Shown: positions 1 to 6,540 of the stretch, in pieces | Layout of the letters: every line of letters begins with the position of its first letter | How positions within the stretch are numbered: the first letter of the stretch is position 1 | DNA from: Tritrichomonas foetus | Lineage: Eukaryota > Parabasalia > Tritrichomonadida > Tritrichomonadidae | Length of the DNA: 19,759 nucleotides | Assembly (NCBI GenBank): GCA_001839685.1 | Contig: MLAK01000218.1 | Coordinates: 81,196 to 100,954 of the forward strand | Reading direction: 5' to 3' | The notes under the pieces: model-generated | Told to the model about the DNA's origin: nothing | What the model saw: the letters and a program-made list of their open reading frames with translations, nothing else | Databases searched by the model: none | Position numbers and translations under genes: made by a program

Positions 1-725
1 ATCTTCATTGATGAAATGAATATTAATTAAAAAATGAATTATTTTTATATTTGACAAAAAAGATGATTAGTGTATTGCTATGAAAATCTATAAAAAAATT
101 TTGAAGATATATATTTTGCTCATAACTTTGGGAAGAGATCCCGGCGAAGGAGAAAATAATAATTTTGGATAACTTTTTGCATTCTAGGATCTTTAATTTG
201 AACTCCCTTGTTAGAGGACGGCTTTATAGCTGCTTTGTGGATGATTATTGTTTTGATTAAATGAGATAAACCGAATTTCCGAATACTGAGTGGATAGATA
301 GAACATGGATTCAAAATTGATAAAAAAAGCACGTTTATAAAAAGGACTTTTTTCATCAAAAAGTTTCTTATCGTCGATTTGTCATCACTTCACCGGAGTT
401 TATCCTTAAAGTAAGTAAGAATTTGATTCTAAGTTCTTACTTTTGATGTGATTTGCATAATTATTACGACATTGTAAATGTTTTGGATTCGATTTCAAAA
501 AGTTTGTTTGTTTCATTAATTAACGTTATCTTTCCCATCAATCGAAATAATCACTCTCATTTAACACCACTATTTCACCAATTCATTTTAAGAAGCATAA
601 AAGCCGATATCTAAAAAATTAATAATTGTATTTATATGGAAAAGAAACTAACAAACAAAATAACAAAAAAAAAAAAATGTTGATATATCGTTGTTACTAC
701 AAAAATTTACTCAAATAGAAAATAC
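1..725. other. Intergenic, no supported gene
   Basis: AT-rich sequence downstream of the coiled-coil gene. The only reading frame of note lies on the minus strand: an ATG at 356 reading about 78 codons to 120, with a hydrophobic start (MKKVLFINVLFLSIL) that could pass for a signal peptide. It has no TCAYW initiator upstream, no recognisable domain and no strong coding feel, so I do not call it. Around 409-445 there is an imperfect dyad (AAAGTAAG and, facing it, TTCTTACTTT). Confidence 0.5.
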
Positions 726-3700
726 TCATTCAGGTGGAAGGTTCAACAATTCATCTAAATTAAGGTCTGGTTCATCTTTAGCAATAGCTTCAGAAGCAGA
801 TGTCCACTTTTCAATAACTTTGACGTAGTTTTCATTTGTTTGGCGAAGCTTCTTATCTTTATTTTCTAATTCTTCTTTCATAGTTGAAATTTCGTTCTTC
901 AAGGAATCAATTTCTTGACCTTTTTGAGAATTTTCTTCCTGTAATTTTGTGACTGTTTGGTTAATTTCTTCGATTTTTGCATCTTTTTCGGCAATTTCCG
1001 AATTTTTAGATTCAATCGCCTTTTCTTTCTCGTTATTGGCTTCTTCAACTTGCTGTTTCAATGACTTAATTTCGCTTTCTTGTGATTCTGCTTTTTGATT
1101 TGCTGCTGTGATAATTCCTTCTTTTTCAACCAAAATCTTTGCTGTTTCTTCAGCATTTTGTTTGAGAGTTGAAATTTCACTATCCTTTGCATCAATTTGA
1201 CCTTTGTTTTCATTTAATGCATTTTCTAGTTCGCTTACTTTTTCAGTTTTTTCGTTAATGATTTTATCTTTCTCTTCAATGTTTGCATTCAATTGAGCAA
1301 TGGCCGTAGCTGATGAATTTCCACTTTCTTCAGATGCTTTTTTGAGAGTTTCGATTTGTTCATTTTTACTTGAAATTTCATTTTGAGCATCATTCAATTG
1401 TTTCTCGATTTCAGCAATTTTACTTTCTTTTTCATTGATGGTTGTTGTTAATTCATCGATGTTTGAACGGAGTGTTGCTTCATTTTGAGAACTTTCTTCC
1501 TTTTCTGAAGAAATTTGTTGTATTTTTTGTTCGAGTTCGGTAATTTGATTTGTTTTTCCAACCGACTCATTATTTACTGTTTCAACTTGTTGTTTAAGAT
1601 CAAGAATCTCTGCATCTTTGGCAGCAATTTGGGCAATTGATAAGTTTCCACTTTCTTCTGATGCTTTCTTAAGTTCTTCAATTGTATTATCTTTGCTGGA
1701 AATTTCTGAACGGAGTGATTCCTCGAATTTCGCTTTTTCTTCTAGTTCTTGAACTTTTTGTGCAATTTCTGCAGCTTTAGCATCAACTTGTTGCTTCAAT
1801 GAATTGATTTCTTCTTCTTTGGAAGCAATTAAAGCAGCATTTGAGTTTCCATTTTCTTCAAGTGATTGTTTCAATGAAGAAAGCTCAGTTTCTTTTGATT
1901 GCAAATCATTTCTAAGTTGTTCTTCATTTTTAATCTTTTCATCAATTTGCTGCTTTAATGCGTTGATTTCTTCAACTTTAGCGTTGATTTGGGCTTGGCT
2001 ATCTTGTGATGAATTTGATGCCATAGCTTTAGTGCTTTCTAATTCTGAACGAAGATTTTCAATTTCTTTTATCTTTAATTGTTCTTCATTCTTGCTTTGC
2101 TCAATTTGCTGTTGAAGCTGTTCAACTTCGCTGCTTGCTGAACGGAATTGATTTTCAATTTGTTGGTCTTTTTCTAATAGTTTTTCATCTTTTTCTTTAA
2201 TGAGTGCTTTAATTCTTAAAATTTCAGAATCACGTGCTTCAATGTCTTTTTGACGTTCATTTAATTGTGCTGAAGTTTCTTGAAGTTCTTTTCTAACATT
2301 GGAAACTTCTGTTGTCTTTTCGTCTTCTTTAAGAGCGATTTGTTGTTGCATACTTGCAATTTCTTGCATTTTTTGTTCAACTAATGTCGATATTTCTTCA
2401 ACCTTTGCCTTATACATATTGATTTCAGTTTCTTTTGAGGCAATTATAGCTTGGCTTGCTTGATTATCACTTAAGGAATTGTTTGAAGCTTCACGAATTT
2501 GAGCAATTTCAGCATCTTTTGCTTTCAGAATTTCATTAAATCTAGAAATTTCAGCTGCTTTTTGCTCATTTTGATCTCTTAAACTTTTAATTGTCATATC
2601 ACGTTGAGAAATAGAATGGTTATCTTTAGAAATAGTTTCATTGAATTTAATTTCTCTTTCTTGTTGGGATTTTTTCAGCATTTCTATTTCATTTTCTTTT
2701 TGTTTGAATGACACTCTAAGTTCTTGAATTTCTGAACGAATTCTTTGATTTTCTTTTTCTCTTTCACGGATTTGAATAATTTGATCCTGTGTGAGCTGCT
2801 CCATTTGCGCTGATTGTGAATGAAGAAGATCAATTTGTTTTTGTTTTTCAATTTCTGCAGCAGAAATCCTTTCTTCTTTCATTTGCTGAAGTTTTTCAAG
2901 CATTGATGGGCTTGAAAACATGACGCTTAATTGTTGATGATTTCGAATATCATCTGCAATATCAATAGCAACAGTTTGAACCATGCAAAGGTATGAATAT
3001 TTATCATAACCTGGACGACTATCAATTACATCATAAATGAAGTTAGCTAATTCAGGGTAGAATATTTGCATCAATTCTTCACTTCTTGGATCTTTTTCGC
3101 AAGCGAACCAAACATTTTTGACCATACGTGCAAGATAAACAGACACTCTACCTTCATGCTTGCTCATACCAAGGGTTCTTGGGCAAAGTCGAGTCATGAG
3201 ATTGATGATTTTTTCAAATGGTAAATATTTAAAGAGTTCTGTCACACCTTGAGTGGTTTCTGAGATTTTCAATAGAATCATGGATCCAAAATACATAGAA
3301 GCAACTGAACTTTGTGGGTTTTGGTCAAAAAGGCGAACCAAATATTGAACTAATTCTGGAACATGGTTAGCAATAAATCGATGTGGTGAAGATTGTGCAT
3401 CTTCAAAAATTGATGGTGGATACATACATGTTGTAAGTGATGCAACTACAAATGCAGTTGCCACTTTCCCACCTTTTTCGATTAATTTAATGCTGTTTTT
3501 TTCGTCAGCATTGATAATTTTTTCAAGTGACAAAATGAAAACAAGTCTGGCTGTTGCGGCAGAAACAGCTGGATTTTTAGGATTCAATAATGCTTTTATA
3601 CTATCGTATGAGAGGTTCAGTACTTTAATGTGAGGCCTTTGGACAATTCCAATATCGCAAATGAGGTCAAGCATCATATCCATTTTAGGACAGCCAATGC

Positions 3701-4277
3701 ACATGGAAATATGTTTATATAACCCTTGGATTACGAGAAGTGTAACGATTGGGTCAGAAAGATAAAATTTTCTCAATTTGAATAAGGCGTTCGCTGCAAA
3801 GGAATGAAGCAATTGGCTGGGTTGGGTTAATAAATTTAAAAAGACCAAAACAGCCGTTTGAATCGGCGAATAACCAGCTCGTTGTTGTTGAAGATTGTTA
3901 CAACGATAATTGTTGAGCGATTCCAAACCGGCAAAAGTTGATGGACTAAATTCGATCGAATAGCAACATTGGCAAAGATTGTTTGCCACTTGCATCATAC
4001 AATCACTGCAGAAAATAAGGTTGCAACTACTGCATGATTTAGGACTTTTAAAAATACCAAATTTTTTATTGCACAATAGACATTGGGTAAGTGGAGCTTT
4101 TTCGGTAATCACAAATTTTGTGTGATCTTGGCTTGGAACACGTTCGAAATGCTCGTAGTAATTAAAAAAATCTTGGTCAAAGCTACTGGTTTCGCTTATC
4201 ATTCTTTCGCTTTGTTTCACTTTGTTTGATTGTTTTTCGACTTTTTCACAATAATTTGTATTGGTATTTTCTTTCAT
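726..4277 (-). CDS. FYVE-like zinc ring, ARM-like, long coiled-coil protein
   Basis: A 1183-residue protein of unknown specific function. Residues 66-105 hold eight cysteines (C66, C69, C82, C85, C90, C93, C102, C105) with FYVE-type cross-brace spacing. However, the R(R/K)HHC basic motif that binds PI3P is replaced by SPKSC, and the upstream WxxD is absent, so lipid binding is doubtful. Residues about 130-460 look like ARM-type helical repeats. Residues about 465-1155 are an almost unbroken coiled coil rich in Glu, Lys, Gln and Ser. It contains a repeated unit (EESGN, then IAxKxAEI, then LKQQV) near residues 761, 810, 876 and 986. The likely role is a membrane-trafficking tether or cytoskeletal scaffold, by architecture only. 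The ATG at 4277 is chosen because a TCACA initiator lies just upstream. It diverges from the P-type ATPase-like gene across 2.3 kb. Confidence 0.9.
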   Translation of the reverse strand: MKENTNTNYCEKVEKQSNKVKQSERMISETSSFDQDFFNYYEHFERVPSQDHTKFVITEKAPLTQCLLCNKKFGIFKSPKSCSSCNLIFCSDCMMQVANNLCQCCYSIEFSPSTFAGLESLNNYRCNNLQQQRAGYSPIQTAVLVFLNLLTQPSQLLHSFAANALFKLRKFYLSDPIVTLLVIQGLYKHISMCIGCPKMDMMLDLICDIGIVQRPHIKVLNLSYDSIKALLNPKNPAVSAATARLVFILSLEKIINADEKNSIKLIEKGGKVATAFVVASLTTCMYPPSIFEDAQSSPHRFIANHVPELVQYLVRLFDQNPQSSVASMYFGSMILLKISETTQGVTELFKYLPFEKIINLMTRLCPRTLGMSKHEGRVSVYLARMVKNVWFACEKDPRSEELMQIFYPELANFIYDVIDSRPGYDKYSYLCMVQTVAIDIADDIRNHQQLSVMFSSPSMLEKLQQMKEERISAAEIEKQKQIDLLHSQSAQMEQLTQDQIIQIREREKENQRIRSEIQELRVSFKQKENEIEMLKKSQQEREIKFNETISKDNHSISQRDMTIKSLRDQNEQKAAEISRFNEILKAKDAEIAQIREASNNSLSDNQASQAIIASKETEINMYKAKVEEISTLVEQKMQEIASMQQQIALKEDEKTTEVSNVRKELQETSAQLNERQKDIEARDSEILRIKALIKEKDEKLLEKDQQIENQFRSASSEVEQLQQQIEQSKNEEQLKIKEIENLRSELESTKAMASNSSQDSQAQINAKVEEINALKQQIDEKIKNEEQLRNDLQSKETELSSLKQSLEENGNSNAALIASKEEEINSLKQQVDAKAAEIAQKVQELEEKAKFEESLRSEISSKDNTIEELKKASEESGNLSIAQIAAKDAEILDLKQQVETVNNESVGKTNQITELEQKIQQISSEKEESSQNEATLRSNIDELTTTINEKESKIAEIEKQLNDAQNEISSKNEQIETLKKASEESGNSSATAIAQLNANIEEKDKIINEKTEKVSELENALNENKGQIDAKDSEISTLKQNAEETAKILVEKEGIITAANQKAESQESEIKSLKQQVEEANNEKEKAIESKNSEIAEKDAKIEEINQTVTKLQEENSQKGQEIDSLKNEISTMKEELENKDKKLRQTNENYVKVIEKWTSASEAIAKDEPDLNLDELLNLPPE

Positions 4278-4283
4278 GAATAT

Positions 4284-4288
4284 TGTGA
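4284..4288 (-). promoter_or_regulatory. Initiator TCACA of the coiled-coil gene
   Basis: Matches the trichomonad initiator TCA+1Y(T/A). The A is at 4286, giving a predicted 5' leader of 9 bases before the ATG at 4277. Confidence 0.55.
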
Positions 4289-4606
4289 TGATTTCACATA
4301 ATAAAATTGAAATATTGAAGAGTGAAAGATCTCAGTTTTTGATTCAATTTTTGGTCATATTTAGACTAATTTGAATAAAAATTGGGATAATTATTGAAAT
4401 ATTTATTGTATGATATATCATTCTGATCAGAAATAATGAGTGTTATGGATTTAAATCATGTTATTAATAATAAAAAATCAGTAGAGTGAATATTGATTGA
4501 GAAACTAAAGATATAAAGAATTATAAGACAATATACACCAATCTAAGTTATTTTTGTTTGTGTAAGCTTTTTAAATATCGGACAATTAATTTGAGGAAAG
4601 ATAATC
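4289..4606. other. Upstream region of the coiled-coil gene
   Basis: About 320 bases of AT-rich sequence between the initiator of the minus-strand gene and the inverted-repeat element. It contains a perfect 12-bp palindrome, TTCTGATCAGAA, at 4421-4432, which could be a dimeric factor site. No coding signal is seen. Confidence 0.4.
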
Positions 4607-4615
4607 ATTTTGATA
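4607..4615 (+). repeat. Putative target-site duplication, left copy
   Basis: ATTTTGATA directly abuts the left terminal inverted repeat. Its partner at 5778-5787 is ATTTTTGATA, one T longer. A 9-10 bp duplication is typical of Mutator-like elements, which are known in trichomonads. Confidence 0.45.
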
Positions 4616-4633
4616 AGGTATAGTCATACGTTT
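4616..4633 (+). repeat. Left terminal inverted repeat (18 bp)
   Basis: AGGTATAGTCATACGTTT, identical over all 18 bases to the reverse complement of 5760-5777. Confidence 0.8.
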
Positions 4634-4697
4634 AAAGTTATCGTCTATTTTATAAATTGATCTTAACTTCATGCCTAATCAATTAAACAGCTAATAA

Positions 4698-4955
4698 AAG
4701 TTGTCACTACCAATACCAAATCATGCTGAACTGATAACAGAAGGGGTTGCCATGGAAAATCAAAGAATCGTGAGTTTTCATTTTGTCCATCATTCCTTCG
4801 CAGCCATGAATATCGTTTTCTCCAATACTTAGCAGACAATTATTCGTTTTGAGGCTATTGGAATGTCAAAAATGAAAGAATTAAGAGGATAGTATCCAAA
4901 ACATTTTGAAAAGTTGACAAATCAACTCTGCAGAGCTCCAGAAAGATGTTTTTAA
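4698..4955 (+). pseudogene. Possible decayed reading frame inside the element
   Basis: One frame reads about 85 codons with only two interruptions, TAG at 4830 and TAG at 4890, before TAA at 4953. That is fewer stops than expected for DNA this AT-rich, and the stretch 4741-4870 has visibly more G and C than its surroundings. The translation includes pieces such as HAELITEGVAMENQR and RFEAIGMSKMKELRG. I recognise no family; a transposase remnant or captured host sequence are both guesses. Confidence 0.25.
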
Positions 4956-5759
4956 ATAAATCGAAAAAAATAGAGGACACTCCGACCTTGAAGGGTGCAT
5001 ACGTGGTTTTGTTATATAGCCTTTATGGTGATGTTCAAGATATCAAACGAAAATTGATTTTATTCTATAATTTTAAAAGATAATAGGATTTTACTTTTTT
5101 TCATATTTTGATAAGAATAAACGTATTTTAATAGCCATTTATTTATTGAAAGAATCTCTTTTTTGACCAATTACAAGCTGAAAAGCATTGACTACTTTAT
5201 TTTCTTTTTGAAAAAGAAATTCGTATAAATAAAACGCCAATATCTTTTAAACCTATATATAAAATTTAATAGAACCAATGAAATATAATTATATCAATAT
5301 TATAAATATGCTTATATGCATAACTATGGTTTTATTCAAATATATTTCCGAAAAATGGAATTAATTAATTTCACCTTTTAACCATCAAAATAAAGGCTAA
5401 ATAAATCCATTCAGTAAAACATGTTTATTTTTTGAACCTATAGAGAAATATTCCTCTAAAACTTGCAATATAATATATTTAACATTTAAATCTCAATTAC
5501 ATAATACAAAAGCATTTTATTATTCAGATGACTCAGAAGTACCACAATGATGAGAACATATTATCGACCGATTAATTATTGAAAATGTTGTTTTTCAAGT
5601 CAAAGCACTGAATTTTTTTTCTATTTCAAAAGATATTCATCTTTTGAACCTGTTGAAACAACTTGTTTCTATCAATTCTTTTCGCTTAAATAACAACATT
5701 TAAAGGTACTCAAGAAATCATTTCGTCATTCAGATTTTTGACACGAAAGACCAAATAAC

Positions 5760-5777
5760 AAACGTATGACTATACCT
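5760..5777 (-). repeat. Right terminal inverted repeat (18 bp)
   Basis: Exact reverse complement of 4616-4633. It is followed immediately by the right flanking direct repeat. Confidence 0.8.
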
Positions 5778-5787
5778 ATTTTTGATA
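5778..5787 (+). repeat. Putative target-site duplication, right copy
   Basis: ATTTTTGATA, adjoining the right inverted repeat. It differs from the left copy ATTTTGATA by one T in a T run, a change that slippage could cause after insertion. Confidence 0.45.
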
Positions 5788-5962
5788 TAATTTGTTAACA
5801 TCACACCTTCTTCCACTCAAGATTTATTTCGTGTAAATCAACTAAAATTGAACTTATAAAGTTGGTGGTATGACCAAACCATGCAAGTTTAGATTAACTC
5901 TGATAAAATGTAACTTTGGCGGGTTTCTTATTTCTGATGAGTTACAAGCATAATGTAAAGTG

Positions 5963-6043
5963 AAGGTCAAATAAAGGTCAAAAGTTGAATACATTTAATT
6001 GGGTTACTGTGATGACAACTTATTAAGGTCAAATTGTGGTCAA
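5963..6043 (+). promoter_or_regulatory. Two paired GGTCAA motifs
   Basis: GGTCAA occurs at 5965, 5976, 6027 and 6038. Both pairs have exactly 11-bp spacing, about one helical turn, and the two 19-bp units (5963-5981 and 6025-6043) agree at 16 of 19 positions. They sit about 500-580 bp upstream of the P-type ATPase-like gene. Phased repeats suggest cooperative protein binding, but a chance tandem duplication is possible. Confidence 0.35.
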
Positions 6044-6076
6044 TTTCAATATTCATGAACTTAATTAAGTTTTCAA

Positions 6077-6090
6077 TCAGTTATAACTGA
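6077..6090. promoter_or_regulatory. 14-bp perfect palindrome with Myb-like half-sites
   Basis: TCAGTTATAACTGA is its own reverse complement and contains TAACTG on both strands, the core of the general Myb-binding consensus YAAC(G/T)G. Trichomonads have a very large Myb family. The regulatory role is inference. Confidence 0.3.
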
Positions 6091-6528
6091 CTGATTTCCC
6101 TATAATGGTATCAATCTAAGCTTTATTATTTGAAAAAATTTGATCAGTTTTCATTCTATTTTTCTCATCTTTGCAGAAAGTTTCTAAATGGGTGATTGTT
6201 TTCATTCAACTCTTTTACCAATTTTAATATTTTCTCAATTATGAATTAAATTAACCAAAAGGAATCATTTTCAAGGTTGAAATCATGCTCCCAAAGATAT
6301 TTTACAAAATAGTCATTCATCAGCATACTGAGATAATTGACAAGTTAACTTTTTAAATATTTTTAAGACAGACGGAATAACTTTTTCATAAAAATCACCA
6401 TTTTTCATTCAATTTACATTTTTGCAAATAATTTTATCGTCATGCTAAAATTTAGCCTTTAATTTATCAGTTGTGATATGAAGTATTTAAATACTTTCAG
6501 TCATATTTGAAAAGAATATAAAAGTGAA

Positions 6529-6533
6529 TCATT
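6529..6533 (+). promoter_or_regulatory. Initiator TCATT of the P-type ATPase-like gene
   Basis: TCATT fits TCA+1Y(T/A). The A at 6531 lies 10 bases before the ATG at 6541, the usual very short trichomonad leader. Confidence 0.6.
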
Positions 6534-6540
6534 CGATAAA

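Larger units (their letters stand above)
4616..5777. mobile_element. TIR-bounded element, probably non-autonomous DNA transposon
   Basis: The segment is bounded by an exact 18-bp inverted repeat, AGGTATAGTCATACGTTT, at 4616-4633 and its reverse complement at 5760-5777. Similarity continues inward with gaps (GTTAT then TCTATTT on the left; GTTAT then TCTTTC on the inverted right end). Near-identical 9/10-bp direct repeats flank both ends. No intact transposase is present; only a possibly decayed frame lies at 4698-4955. Internal palindromes include 5201-5219 (9-bp arms), 5627-5646 (8-bp arms) and 5655-5669 (7-bp arms). Known biology: TIRs plus a 9-10 bp duplication fit Mutator-like elements better than mariner (TA) or Maverick (5-6 bp). 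The family assignment is inference. Confidence 0.65.

Noticed and set aside
120..359. Minus-strand 78-79 codon frame with a hydrophobic N-terminus
   Set aside because: No initiator, no family resemblance and short length in AT-rich DNA. The listed outer start at 359 is TTG, not ATG.
1804..2115. 103-codon plus-strand frame opposite the coiled-coil gene
   Set aside because: Antisense shadow of Glu/Lys/Ser-rich codons, giving a Ser/Phe/Cys-rich translation with no domain.
4616..5777. Element considered as a mariner family copy
   Set aside because: A clean TA duplication does not abut the inverted repeats; the 9/10-bp flanks fit better, and no mariner transposase is seen.
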